Origin: Gracilimonas sp040882225
Lineage (GTDB): Bacteria > Bacteroidota > Rhodothermia > Balneolales > Balneolaceae
DNA: 64,000 nt
Reading direction: 5' to 3'
NCBI GenBank assembly: GCA_040882225.1
Contig: JBBEBR010000019.1
Location: forward strand, 1-64,000
Shown: piece by piece, positions 48,274-57,239 of the stretch
Position numbering within the stretch: the stretch's first letter is position 1
Layout of the letters: the number at the start of each line of letters is the position of its first letter
Translations under genes and position numbers: made by a program
Notes under the pieces: model-generated
Told to the model about the DNA's origin: nothing
The model's input: the letters and a program-made list of their open reading frames with translations, nothing else
Databases searched by the model: none

Positions 48274-49176
48274 ATGGAAACAAAATTGAAATCTGCTGAA
48301 GAACTAAAAGAAACGGTAAGGCAAAAATATAGCCAAATCAGCGAACAGGGAGCTGATTATAACGCCCGGAGTTGTTGCGGAGCAGGAGGGGAATCCACAA
48401 AAGTGTATAATATCATGACTGATGATTACGGCGATTTGAAGGGCTATGATCCCGGTGCCGACCTCGGCCTTGGATGCGGATTACCAACTGCTTTCGCCCA
48501 GATTAAAAAAGGAGATACCGTCATTGATTTAGGCTCCGGGGCCGGAAACGATTGTTTTGTCGCAAGGCACGAAACCGGGGCAGAAGGAAAAGTTCTGGGC
48601 ATTGACTTCACGGAATCCATGATAAATAAAGCTCGGCAAAATGCTGAAAAACTCGGCTATAATAACGTGGAGTTTCGTTTTGGTGATATCGAGGAAATGC
48701 CGGTTTCTGATAATGTGGCTGATGTGGTGGTAAGTAATTGCGTGTTAAACCTGGTTCCCGATAAGCCGAAAGTGTTTGCTGAAATTCATCGTGTACTAAA
48801 ACCGGGTGGACATTTTAGTATCTCTGATATTGTTCTTGAAGGAGAATTGCCGGATGCCCTCCGAAACGATGCCGAAATGTATGCGGGATGTGTTTCAGGA
48901 GCTATTCAAAAAGAAACATATTTAAGTCACATTCAAGAAGCTGGATTTGAAAACATCACCATTCAAAAAGAAAAACCGATTGAGATTCCTGATGATATTT
49001 TATCTCAATATTTAAATGAAAAAGAGATAGAGGATTTTAATTCCGGCTCAACAGGCATTTACAGTATTACGGTTTTTGCTCAGAAATCAGGTGAAATAGT
49101 TTCTGGAAATAAAAAAGCCGTGACAATGATTGGTGGTGAAGCATCATCGTGTACCCCCGGTTCTGGTTGTTGTTAG
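48274..49176 (+). CDS. arsM: Arsenite S-adenosylmethionine methyltransferase
   Basis: This 300-residue protein is ArsM. It has R-S-C-C-G-A-G-G-E near residue 35, a SAM motif V-I-D-L-G-S-G-A-G-N-D-C-F (first catalytic Cys included), N-C-V-L-N-L-V-P-D-K as post-motif region, and Y-A-G-C-V-S-G-A. The A-S-S-C-T-P-G-S-G-C-C tail adds cysteines. ArsM methylates trivalent arsenic to methyl and dimethyl forms. It lies between arsR and the arsC-type phosphatase in the same direction. Confidence 0.93.
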   Translation: METKLKSAEELKETVRQKYSQISEQGADYNARSCCGAGGESTKVYNIMTDDYGDLKGYDPGADLGLGCGLPTAFAQIKKGDTVIDLGSGAGNDCFVARHETGAEGKVLGIDFTESMINKARQNAEKLGYNNVEFRFGDIEEMPVSDNVADVVVSNCVLNLVPDKPKVFAEIHRVLKPGGHFSISDIVLEGELPDALRNDAEMYAGCVSGAIQKETYLSHIQEAGFENITIQKEKPIEIPDDILSQYLNEKEIEDFNSGSTGIYSITVFAQKSGEIVSGNKKAVTMIGGEASSCTPGSGCC

Positions 49177-49339
49177 AAAATCCCGTAGGGTTGAAAACAA
49201 TAATAGCCCAGGTTTCAATCCGGGGATAGAAAAAGGAAAGGAAATAACCTCCGTCCGGATTCCATAAAAAGTCCAAATAGTTATCGGAGGTTGGGCAACC
49301 AAGTTGCCACAATGGGAAGCAGGAGCTTCCGGGACAGCA

Positions 49340-49378
49340 TTACCAAGCCTAACGAGAAAAACGAGATGAGCTTGGTAA
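49340..49378. repeat. Palindromic element between arsM and arsC
   Basis: TTACCAAGC (49340-49348) pairs with GCTTGGTAA (49370-49378), 9 bp, loop 21 bp. No T-run follows, so it resembles the dispersed intergenic palindromes rather than a terminator. The rest of 49177-49425 shows short GGTT...AACC repeats only. Confidence 0.5.
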
Positions 49379-49425
49379 AGTATTAGGGAATCCTTTTTGC
49401 CCACAATTGATCATAAAACAAAATC

Positions 49426-50034
49426 ATGTATCAAAAATTAAAAGCTTACATCTCAGAGATAGAATCAAAATTTGATTCTATCTCATCCTCCCGTAAAGAA
49501 CAACTAAAGGAGGTAGCCGGTTATATAAGGTCGAAAAAAGAATCTGGTGAAACCGTAAAACTCAATTTCATCTGCACACATAATAGCCGAAGGAGTCATT
49601 TAGCCCAGATTTGGGCGACTGTAGCAGCCGGGTATTTTAAGCTGGAAAACATCGAAACGTATTCTGGAGGTACGGAGTCCACGGCTTTTAACCCACGGGC
49701 GGTTGAAGCGATAAAACGAGCGGGATTTAAGGTCACAAATCCCGGAGGCGATAATCCCCGGTATCAGGTCAGCTTTAGTGAAGGCGAAGAGTCGATGGAA
49801 TGCTTCTCCAAAACATTTGATGACTCGGTGAACCCCCAAAGCAATTTTGCGGCAATCATGACTTGCTCGGATGCGGATGAAAATTGCCCATTCGTTCCAG
49901 GTGCGGAATTCAGGGCGGCCATTACTTATCGTGATCCAAAAGAATCGGATGATACTGAAGAGGAAACAAAAATCTACGATGAACGCTGCCGTCAAATTGG
50001 CTCCGAGATTTTTTATATGATGAGCCGGGTTTAA
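49426..50034 (+). CDS. arsC: LMW-phosphatase-type arsenate reductase
   Basis: This 202-residue protein has the low-molecular-weight tyrosine-phosphatase loop C-T-H-N-S-R-R-S (catalytic Cys and Arg, residue ~50) and a D-P-K-E-S-D-D segment near the end, in place of the general-acid D-P loop. C-S-D-A-D-E-N-C-P in the middle supplies the additional redox cysteines. It reduces arsenate to arsenite for export. This larger version is common in Bacteroidota. Confidence 0.88.
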   Translation: MYQKLKAYISEIESKFDSISSSRKEQLKEVAGYIRSKKESGETVKLNFICTHNSRRSHLAQIWATVAAGYFKLENIETYSGGTESTAFNPRAVEAIKRAGFKVTNPGGDNPRYQVSFSEGEESMECFSKTFDDSVNPQSNFAAIMTCSDADENCPFVPGAEFRAAITYRDPKESDDTEEETKIYDERCRQIGSEIFYMMSRV

Positions 50035-50077
50035 TCACACAAACAAAAAGAAAAACAAAAAAAGGATAGGGGTTTCA

Positions 50078-51112
50078 ATGGGTGAACAGGAAAAGAAAAT
50101 GGCTTTTTTCGAGCGATATCTAACGCTTTGGGTGTTGCTTTGTATTGTAATTGGAGTAGGAGTTGGGTATTTCGCCGGCGATTCCATAGAAGTAATGAGC
50201 CGGTGGGAAATTTATCAAGTGAATATTCCGGTGGCTATTCTAATTTGGCTGATGATTTACCCAATGATGCTGCAAATCGATTTCAGTTCACTTAAAGAGA
50301 TCCGGAAATCACCCAAAGGTGTTGTTTGGACGGTGATTATCAACTGGGCCATTAAACCCTTTACGATGGCTTTTTTCGCATGGATCTTCTTCGATCAGTT
50401 GTATTCCGCATGGCTGAGTCCGCAGCTTGCCGATCAATATATAGCCGGGGCAATTTTATTGGGAGCGGCGCCCTGTACCGCTATGGTTTTTGTTTGGTCG
50501 TATTTATCGGATGGCGATCCAAACTATACATTGGTGCAGGTTTCAGTAAATGACCTGTTAATTCTCATTCTGTTTATTCCGATTGTCGGGCTTTTATTGG
50601 GCATCACCGACATCACCATACCCTACGAAACACTGGTGCTTTCCATCGTTGTTTTTGTGGTGATTCCTCTGGTTGCGGGATACATCACCCATAAAATCCT
50701 GATAAGCAGAAAAGGCAAGGAATGGTATACGACGCATTTTCTTCCTTTATTCAAACCGGTCTCAATTTCCGCGCTCTTGGTTACTCTTATCTTACTTTTC
50801 GCTTACCAGGGAGAGCAGATTATTAATCAGCCACTCGACATTCTGCTGATCGCGATTCCACTCATCATTCAAACCTATTTCATATTCGCACTTGCGTGGT
50901 ACGGCGGAAAATTCATTGGCCTGCCTTACCGTGTTTGCGCTCCCGGCTCCATGATTGGCGCAAGTAACTTCTTTGAGCTCGCGGTTGCCGTAGCCATAGC
51001 TTTATTTGGATTACAATCCGGGGCGGCGCTGGTAACAGTAGTTGGTGTTTTGATTGAGGTACCAATAATGTTATCGTTGGTTAGGTTTTCCAATAACAGG
51101 AAGTTCAGTTAA
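50078..51112 (+). CDS. acr3: ACR3-family arsenite efflux transporter
   Basis: This 344-residue membrane protein with about ten helices is ACR3. It has M-I-Y-P-M-M-L-Q-I-D-F, A-A-P-C-T-A-M-V-F-V-W-S-Y (conserved Cys used for arsenite recognition) and G-A-S-N-F-F-E-L-A-V-A-V-A-I-A-L-F in the ninth helix. It exports arsenite in exchange for protons. It follows arsC after 43 bp and is separated from the VKOR gene by 3 bp. Confidence 0.94.
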   Translation: MGEQEKKMAFFERYLTLWVLLCIVIGVGVGYFAGDSIEVMSRWEIYQVNIPVAILIWLMIYPMMLQIDFSSLKEIRKSPKGVVWTVIINWAIKPFTMAFFAWIFFDQLYSAWLSPQLADQYIAGAILLGAAPCTAMVFVWSYLSDGDPNYTLVQVSVNDLLILILFIPIVGLLLGITDITIPYETLVLSIVVFVVIPLVAGYITHKILISRKGKEWYTTHFLPLFKPVSISALLVTLILLFAYQGEQIINQPLDILLIAIPLIIQTYFIFALAWYGGKFIGLPYRVCAPGSMIGASNFFELAVAVAIALFGLQSGAALVTVVGVLIEVPIMLSLVRFSNNRKFS

Positions 51113-51115
51113 AAG

Positions 51116-51550
51116 ATGGGCAATAAAGAGTCGGCGTATTGGTGGGTGATGGGTTTTACAGTCATCGCGCTCATCGGTTTTTCGGATGCGGTTTATATGA
51201 CGCTCGTACATTTTCAGGGCGATTACTTGGTCTGCACTGTCCTGAAAGGCTGTGATTTGGTAGCGCTGAGTCCATACTCAACCATTGGAACCACTCCTGT
51301 AGCCATGTTTGGGGCGATTTATTATTTCTTTATGTTGATTGCCGGGTTGGGATGGTTCTTTTTACGAAACCCAGCATATTTCCGGTATTTACCCTTCATT
51401 ACCGTTCCCGCTTTCGCATTTTCGGTGTGGCTGGTTTATCTCATGTTTTTTGTGATTGAAGCGCTCTGCCTCTATTGTCTTATCTCTGCCACAACCACCA
51501 CGCTTTTGATGCTTCTTTCTTTTCGCCTCCGTAAGCTTGATAAAAGCTAA
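51116..51550 (+). CDS. Vitamin K epoxide reductase (VKOR) family protein
   Basis: This 144-residue protein with four helices has C-T-V-L-K-G-C in the first loop and L-C-L-Y-C (C-x-x-C active site) near the C-terminus, matching the bacterial VKOR layout. S-P-Y-S-T-I-G-T-T-P-V-A-M-F-G contains the conserved Ser/Thr. Bacterial VKOR reoxidises DsbA-type proteins using quinone. Here it sits 3 bp after acr3, so it belongs to the arsenic operon. The link may be repair of protein thiols damaged by arsenite (inference). Confidence 0.9.
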   Translation: MGNKESAYWWVMGFTVIALIGFSDAVYMTLVHFQGDYLVCTVLKGCDLVALSPYSTIGTTPVAMFGAIYYFFMLIAGLGWFFLRNPAYFRYLPFITVPAFAFSVWLVYLMFFVIEALCLYCLISATTTTLLMLLSFRLRKLDKS

Positions 51551-51585
51551 GGAGCCAGCTAGAGCTCTGCACCCAGTAAGGAGTG

Positions 51586-51970
51586 AACGGCTCAGCGAGC
51601 CGTTGTAAGATGTATCTCTTGTACATGGTTGCATCGTAAGCCGAAGAGTGGAAAGCAACTTTTCCAAACTCCCCCACCATGTGCAAGCGTCCCGCTTGTA
51701 CAATGTGGATGTGGGGAGTGAACGGCTCAGCGAGCCGTTGTAAGATGTATCTCTTGTACATGGTTGCATNNNNNNNNNNNNNNNNNNNNNNNNNNNNNNN
51801 NNNNNNNNNNNNNNNNNNNNNNNNNNNNNNNNNNNNNNNNNNNNNNNNNNNNNNNNNNNNNNNNNNNNNCAACTTTTCCAAACTCCCCCACCATGTGCAA
51901 GCGTCCCGCTTGTACAATGTGGATTTGAGGAGTGAACGGCTCAGCGAGCCGTTGTACGATGTATCTCGGC
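51586..51970. repeat. 135-bp tandem repeat with palindromic core
   Basis: The palindrome AACGGCTCAGCGAGCCGTT occurs at 51586, 51721 and 51935. The first two are 135 bp apart. Copies share TGTAAGATGTATCTCTTG and CAACTTTTCCAAACTCCCCC words. The third, after the gap, fits a 135-bp period if 21 bp are missing. The unit also contains GCAAGCGTCCCGCTTGTAC, another palindrome. These sequences are non-coding, and frames through them are by-products. Confidence 0.85.
51770..51869. other. Assembly gap (100 N) in the 135-bp repeat
   Basis: Exactly 100 N. Comparing flanks with the intact unit, the missing part is CGTAAGCCGAAGAGTGGAAA plus G (21 bp), possibly plus whole 135-bp units. Confidence 0.95.
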
Positions 51971-52099
51971 GGATTGAACGGCCAAAGTTTCTCCTTCTGA
52001 AATCGTTAATCTGCGTTCGTTAATCGCAGATCATTCTTATCTTGCTTCTGTATCCACCAATAGCGTATTTGTGGAATAACATCAAACACACGGAATATT

Positions 52100-52525
52100 T
52101 TGATCTTCGTAACAAGAAAAGCACATTTTAACGCGGCTCATCGTCTTCATAATCCTGATAAAAGTAATGAGTGGAATCGCAAAACTTTCGGTAAATGCAA
52201 TTACCCAAACTGGCACGGACATAATTATGTGCTGGAAGTAACGGTGGCCGGAAAACCTGATTCCGAGACCGGATTTATAATTGATTTAAGTGAATTGAAT
52301 TCTATCATTGAAGAAAAAATCTTAGAACCTTGCGACCACCGGAACCTGAATCTGGACGTCCCTTTTTTGGAGGGAATAATGCCAACCACTGAGAATCTTG
52401 CCCAGGTATTTTTTGAGCAGTTACAGGAAGAAGTGGAATCGGCTTGCGCGGAAGGCGGAAAATTATACTCGGTAAAGCTCTACGAAACCGAAAGAAATAT
52501 CGCGGAATATTGTCCTTTTAGGTAG
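52100..52525 (+). CDS. queD: 6-carboxy-tetrahydropterin synthase (PTPS family, QueD)
   Basis: This 141-residue protein is a PTPS/QueD-type enzyme. It has K-A-H-F-N-A-A-H-R-L-H-N-P (zinc His), F-G-K-C-N-Y-P-N-W-H-G-H-N-Y (catalytic Cys and two zinc His), D-L-S-E-L and C-D-H-R-N-L-N (catalytic Asp-His). It works in queuosine precursor synthesis and makes 6-carboxytetrahydropterin from dihydroneopterin triphosphate. The frame starts at a TTG (52100), because the conserved N-terminus begins there and no ATG lies before it. Confidence 0.92.
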   Translation: MIFVTRKAHFNAAHRLHNPDKSNEWNRKTFGKCNYPNWHGHNYVLEVTVAGKPDSETGFIIDLSELNSIIEEKILEPCDHRNLNLDVPFLEGIMPTTENLAQVFFEQLQEEVESACAEGGKLYSVKLYETERNIAEYCPFR

Positions 52526-52528
52526 TTT

Positions 52529-52563
52529 TTCAAGATTCAAGATTCAAGATTCAAGATTCAAGA
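52529..52563. repeat. Microsatellite (TTCAAGA)5 after queD
   Basis: Five perfect tandem copies of TTCAAGA (52529-52563), starting 4 bp after the queD stop. The same or near-same 7-mer tracts occur after several other genes (about 56355, 58303, 58902, 60991, 61190 and 61674). Confidence 0.85.
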
Positions 52564-52685
52564 TTCACTGTTGCTCGGTTAAATTTTCTTTGGTGTAAAA
52601 CCAAAGGAATTCGGCTAATAAAGTTGTTTATATCATCATTCAAAGTAGAGTCCCTTTGTAGAAGCACTCTCAGGGAGCGTCATCC

Positions 52686-52762
52686 TGAGGCTACTGCCAA
52701 AGGATCTTTGCCATTAATGCTCCCGAATCAATTCAGGCACAGGCTCTTCGGCAGTAGCCTCA
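52686..52762. repeat. Long inverted repeat, 13-bp arms
   Basis: TGAGGCTACTGCC (52686-52698) and GGCAGTAGCCTCA (52750-52762) are perfect complements around a 51-bp centre with AAGGATCTTTGCC. It is a member of the dispersed CATCCTGAG...AAGGATCTTTGCC element, also seen at 61229 and 61708. The rest of 52564-52937 shows no gene. Confidence 0.75.
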
Positions 52763-52937
52763 GAGTGACTGAAGGTGTATTATTCAATTAGTCGTCCTCA
52801 AAAAGGCAGCCGGTGGAGAAAAACATTGCCACTACCCGGGCAGCAGTTTTATAAAAATAAAGCAGAGTTATTCTGTTTCATCTTCAAGTTTTATCGGACA
52901 ACAGTTTTTGAGATTTAAGATGGTAGACTAATCTTTA

Positions 52938-53672
52938 TTATTTCTTTCCTACTCTCAGTATTACATCCGAAATAGTTTGAACTTTCTGTGAAGCTGGCCA
53001 AAGTGGTTTTAGCCTATTTTCAATCCATGTAATCGGATTTTCCTTTTTTGCTGATTTATAATGCTGCACCGCCGACCAGCTCTCGATATAGCCTATCATT
53101 TCTTCAAAAGTCCAATGCTTTACAATTTTGTAATCCCCCAATTCAATTTCTGAAAAGGGAAAAGGAATGGTTTTGTACTCTTCATCAATATATTCTCGCT
53201 CTTCATCCCAAAAGGGGCCTACCAACTCGTGATAGAATTCTTGTATTGGCTCATCCATTTCGGAGTTGGTTTTAAAAAGTCCATAACTAAGTAAGGCTAA
53301 AATCCCGTCCTCTTTTAATACTCGATTCACTTCTTTATAAAATTTGTCAAAATCAAACCAATGAACAGCCTGTGCTACTGTAATTAAATCAACAGAGTCA
53401 TCAGTCAAAGATGTCGATTCTGCCGGCTCTTTTTTATAAGTGATGTTATTTGCACGCACAGCATGTTGCAACTGTTGCTCGCTGATATCTGTAGCGGTAA
53501 CCTGCTCAAAATGTGGAGCCAATACATTCGCGGCCTGTCCATTTCCGGTACCGCAATCCCAAGCCAGCTTTTTGCCTGGGGAAAGTTTTACAAGATCATC
53601 AAACAACTCTGTAGGAAAAACCGGCCGGTATTTTGCATACAATTCAGACTGTGCTGAGAAATTATCTTTCAT
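52938..53672 (-). CDS. Class I SAM-dependent methyltransferase
   Basis: This 244-residue protein has the class I methyltransferase fold: A-W-D-C-G-T-G-N-G-Q-A-A as the SAM loop, V-T-A-T-D-I-S for the ribose contact, and D-L-I-T-V-A-Q-A-V-H-W-F-D-F, a motif shared with the ubiE/tellurite-type family (A-Q-A-x-H-W). The substrate is unknown. It is on the minus strand between queD and a secreted protein gene, with no operon partner. Confidence 0.87.
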   Translation of the reverse strand: MKDNFSAQSELYAKYRPVFPTELFDDLVKLSPGKKLAWDCGTGNGQAANVLAPHFEQVTATDISEQQLQHAVRANNITYKKEPAESTSLTDDSVDLITVAQAVHWFDFDKFYKEVNRVLKEDGILALLSYGLFKTNSEMDEPIQEFYHELVGPFWDEEREYIDEEYKTIPFPFSEIELGDYKIVKHWTFEEMIGYIESWSAVQHYKSAKKENPITWIENRLKPLWPASQKVQTISDVILRVGKK

Positions 53673-53762
53673 ATACTTCCCTTTTTTGGCTTAATTCATG
53701 TTCAGGTAATATAAAAACGGTATACTTGAACCATAAAAAAATAAGCACTCAATTTGTTAGCA

Positions 53763-56342
53763 ATGAGAAAATTCTACTATTCTGTATTCACACTGATCGC
53801 GCTTCTATTAACCTTTAATACTGCACAAGCGCAGCTCTTCGAGGATTTTGAAACAACCCAAAAGCTTGGTTATGCATCTGGAACGGTGGATCAACCTTCA
53901 GGAACCTGGTATTTGGATGATGCCCTGATCAGGAGCGATGGCTCTGGAGATCTGAAAAATGGAAATCAATCGGTAAGAATTCGGGATGGTTTTTTACGTA
54001 TGGATTTTGACAAAAACGACGGCGCAAATGAACTTCAGTTTTTGGCCGGTAATTCAGATTTTAGTGGAGATGGAGGAGGCAAGATTCAGGTTTTTTCTTC
54101 TACTGATGGAGGAAGTACATGGAATGCAGTTGGAGATGAAATTACGCTGACCGGTACGCTTGACGAATACACAATAGTTACTGAACTGGAAGATCCAGTT
54201 CGATTCAGATTCGATAAAACAGCCGGCGGGCGCATTAATATTGATGATATTCGTATTTCCGATTTCATCGTAGCTGAAGAGGAAGCCACCATAGATATTT
54301 TTGTGGATGGCGAAAAAGTGGAAAGCAGTGACAGCACTCACTTTGGTGCTACTTTAGCCGGGCAGGAACGTCAGAAAACAGTTCAGATTAAAAACAGGGG
54401 AAATGAAGCTCTTTCTCTTTCTGAAGTAGAATTAAAGGGTCAGGGTTTCTTTATCACTGATTTAGCCGACTCTTCTCTGGCATTTAATGAAAGCACGGAA
54501 CTCACCCTAACTTTTACCCCCGATGGTGAAAATCTGTTTTTTGGAAGTTTGGAAATTGTAAGCAACGCGGTTAATGCTGATCCATTTGTTTTAAACTTCC
54601 AGGGAGAAGGATTTGAAGATGATGGAATCATTGACATATCTACTGCCCGTGAACTGCCTTTTGGATCGCGGGTAACGGTTACCGGCAGGGTAACCGTGGC
54701 TAATCAATTTGGCGGGCCTGTTACTTTTCAGGATCATACCGGCGGATTGTCTGCTTACTGGCCGCCGCTTCACGCAGAGGTTTCCATCGGAGATTCTTTG
54801 GTAATCACCGGCCCACTTACAGAATTCAATCCAATTGGTGGAACCGATGGAGATTTCCTTCTTCAGATTGCCGAATATGAAGGAGATGATAATATTACTT
54901 TTGAAGTCTTGACCGAGAATAACAAAGAAGTAACTCCAAAAGTAATTACCGCCCAAGAAATGAACTCCGGTGAGTTTGAATCACAGTTGGTATACATTGA
55001 AAATGTTGCTTTCGCTGAAGGTGGGGTTTTTGAAGGTGAAACAAATTATACCATTAACGACGGAACATCCGATGCTTTTATCAGGATTGATGGTGACGCC
55101 GGAGATATAGTGGGCGCATCAATTCCACAGGGCACGGTAAATTTAATTGGGATTATAGATCAGTTTGCTGGGGATTATCAGATTAAGCCTCGTTTTGTGG
55201 ATGACCTTGGAGTAGAGCAGGTGGTATTACCCGGCGAGGAAGTCTCAAAAGACCTCACATTTGAAGTGGTTACCTGGAACATTGAATGGTTTGGAAACAC
55301 AGGAAACGGGCCGGAAGACGAGGCCCTTCAGTTACAAAATGTGAAAGTAGTAATCGATTCTCTCGATGCGGATTTACTGGCTTTTCAGGAAATTTCCAGC
55401 GTCTCCCAGTTCATGCAATTAGTGTCTGAAATGGAAGAGTACGGAGGAATAATCGCCGATTTTTCTCAATCACAAAAAACAGCTTACCTCTTCAAAAGAG
55501 CAACTATTGATTCCTTAGACTCCGGGTTAATCGAAACCGGAATGACTCAATCGAACTGGGCTAATGGCCGGTATCCGCTGATGTTCCGTTTCAACGCGAC
55601 CATTGGTGAAATTTCCCGTGAATTTTACGCGTACAACATTCATGCAAAAGCCTTTGGTGATCAAAGCTCCTTCGAACAAAGGTATAATGCTTCCCTCGAA
55701 CTGAAAGCCTATTTAGACAACTCACGTCCTGATGATAATGTGATTTTCTTAGGCGATTACAACGATGAGGTTACTACTTCAACTGCCGCCGGAAATGATT
55801 CTCCCTATAAGAATTTCGTGGACGATGAGGAGTACACGATCATTTCACAAAACCTGGAAGAGCAGGGATTTTCATCACAGTCACAGGGTTCTTTTTTGGA
55901 TCACATCACCATAACCTCTGAGTTAATGGATGAATATATACCCGGAACAGAGCGGAGGGAAAATACCTCTTATATTGGCAGTTATCTAAGTACAACGTCA
56001 GACCACTATCCGATCTGGACCCGTTTTCAGTTTGAAACGGTGGTTAGTAACGAGGAAAAACCGGTGGACTCACCGATCGCTTTTTCTTTAAGTCAGAATT
56101 ATCCGAATCCTTTCAATCCTTCTACAGTTATCAGTTATCAGTTAGCAGTAAACAGTCATGTAAAACTGGAGGTGTTTAACATGCTGGGACAGAAAGTAGC
56201 AACGTTGATGGATGGCAGACAAGCTGCCGGACAGCAAAGCGTGAATTTTGATGCGAGTGCACTTTCAAGCGGAGTATATATTTACCGGCTTTCTACTACC
56301 AACGGATTGCAACTCACAAAGAAAATGCTGCTTGTTAAGTAG
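53763..56342 (+). CDS. Secreted EEP-family (nuclease-like) protein with type IX sorting domain
   Basis: This 859-residue protein has a signal peptide (M-R-K-F-Y-Y-S-V-F-T-L..., ends A-Q-A-Q). Next come a jelly-roll-like N-terminal region, an Ig-like choice-of-anchor part (V-Q-I-K-N-R-G-N-E-A-L-S-L, about 195-285) and an OB-like unit (V-T-V-T-G-R-V-T-V-A-N, about 300-375). An endonuclease/exonuclease/phosphatase domain follows (V-T-W-N-I-E-W-F, A-F-Q-E-I, F-L-G-D-Y-N-D and S-D-H-Y-P catalytic motifs, about 500-760). A sorting tail with Q-N-Y-P-N-P-F-N-P-S-T ends in K-K-M-L-L-V-K. It likely degrades extracellular DNA or phosphoesters. The ATG at 53763 gives the signal peptide. Confidence 0.88.
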   Translation: MRKFYYSVFTLIALLLTFNTAQAQLFEDFETTQKLGYASGTVDQPSGTWYLDDALIRSDGSGDLKNGNQSVRIRDGFLRMDFDKNDGANELQFLAGNSDFSGDGGGKIQVFSSTDGGSTWNAVGDEITLTGTLDEYTIVTELEDPVRFRFDKTAGGRINIDDIRISDFIVAEEEATIDIFVDGEKVESSDSTHFGATLAGQERQKTVQIKNRGNEALSLSEVELKGQGFFITDLADSSLAFNESTELTLTFTPDGENLFFGSLEIVSNAVNADPFVLNFQGEGFEDDGIIDISTARELPFGSRVTVTGRVTVANQFGGPVTFQDHTGGLSAYWPPLHAEVSIGDSLVITGPLTEFNPIGGTDGDFLLQIAEYEGDDNITFEVLTENNKEVTPKVITAQEMNSGEFESQLVYIENVAFAEGGVFEGETNYTINDGTSDAFIRIDGDAGDIVGASIPQGTVNLIGIIDQFAGDYQIKPRFVDDLGVEQVVLPGEEVSKDLTFEVVTWNIEWFGNTGNGPEDEALQLQNVKVVIDSLDADLLAFQEISSVSQFMQLVSEMEEYGGIIADFSQSQKTAYLFKRATIDSLDSGLIETGMTQSNWANGRYPLMFRFNATIGEISREFYAYNIHAKAFGDQSSFEQRYNASLELKAYLDNSRPDDNVIFLGDYNDEVTTSTAAGNDSPYKNFVDDEEYTIISQNLEEQGFSSQSQGSFLDHITITSELMDEYIPGTERRENTSYIGSYLSTTSDHYPIWTRFQFETVVSNEEKPVDSPIAFSLSQNYPNPFNPSTVISYQLAVNSHVKLEVFNMLGQKVATLMDGRQAAGQQSVNFDASALSSGVYIYRLSTTNGLQLTKKMLLVK

Positions 56343-56859
56343 GGGGAGGGTGAGATTTAAGATTTAAGATTCAAGATTATAAATTTTGAATTTTGAATTC
56401 AGAAGTACCAAGATATTCTTTGTCTTACAGTTCTTAACCAGTAAGGAGGCGGCCTGTTTCGATTCTCACACGAGTTCGAGCCAAGATTTATAATTCTTGC
56501 CATAGCCCACGGATTTATCCGTGGGATTATATGGTATGATACAGAAAAATCTGAGTCCCGATGGTGTTTTTGGTCATAATCTTATCGAAGATTGGGTAGG
56601 GTGTTTTTAGAGATCCCTCAGGTTAGCGATACTTGGATTCGTGGGATTTGCTCGGCCGCTTTTTTTTCGACTACCCCGTCATCCGCCGGTGGCGGATGCC
56701 ACCCCTTCATTCCTGAAGGGGAATTTAAGAGGTATTCAGGTTTCCGGTGAACGGCTCAGCGAGCCGTTATACGATGTACCTCGGCTCGCTGAGCCGAAAA
56801 CTCTGGAAAAGATAACGTGCTGTCAATTTTTACCATAACCCGCGGATTTTCGGAATGAT
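56343..56859. other. Gene-free stretch with dispersed palindromes
   Basis: It holds 7-mer AAGATTT/AAGATTC tracts at 56353-56378, the palindrome CCCACGGATTTATCCGTGGG (56507-56526), the inverse copy of the CATCCGCC...GGCGGATG element (56680-56702) and AACGGCTCAGCGAGCCGTT (56751-56769) followed by a second GGCTCGCTGAGCC. A 65-codon frame through 56641-56838 merely reads through these repeats. Confidence 0.65.
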
Positions 56860-57159
56860 TTATTCCTGGGTCAGTAGCACTATACTGTCTTGCAACGCTC
56901 CTACGGAATGGTTGATCTCCGAAGGAATTTCGACTTCATCAAATTTTTTCAGGCGCTTCTCCTTTTTCTCCTGATGATAAATTACCTCCCCTGAAATTAC
57001 CAGTAATTTGGTAGGATGATGCGCTTTATGATCCTGGAGTTTCATTCCCTTTTTAAAACCAAAGATCAGCACCTTAAAATGATCGCCAGTATGAAAAGAT
57101 TTGGCAACGGGATTATCAGAAGTTTCAAGCTGATCAAGAATGTTATTGATGGTGGACAT
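56860..57159 (-). CDS. Small cupin-domain protein
   Basis: This 99-residue protein has a single cupin barrel: F-K-V-L-I-F-G-F-K-K-G-M-K-L-Q-D-H-K-A-H-H-P-T-K-L-L-V-I-S-G-E-V (family P-x-H-x-H-x-x-x-E...G with D-H-K-A-H-H in place) and I-P-S-E-I-N-H-S-V-G-A (second motif). The Glu ligand appears to be replaced by Thr/Lys, so metal binding is uncertain. Function unknown. It is on the minus strand, alone, with an extended repeat region upstream. Confidence 0.8.
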   Translation of the reverse strand: MSTINNILDQLETSDNPVAKSFHTGDHFKVLIFGFKKGMKLQDHKAHHPTKLLVISGEVIYHQEKKEKRLKKFDEVEIPSEINHSVGALQDSIVLLTQE

Positions 57160-57239
57160 AATGCTTTTCTTAATTAAGATTCTATATATAACTACAAAAA
57201 CACAAGCATTTTTCCGAATTAAGAGTTCTTTGGAGAAGG

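Noticed and set aside
51389..52023. Frames through the 135-bp repeat and gap
   Set aside because: They translate tandem repeats and N, so they are not genes.
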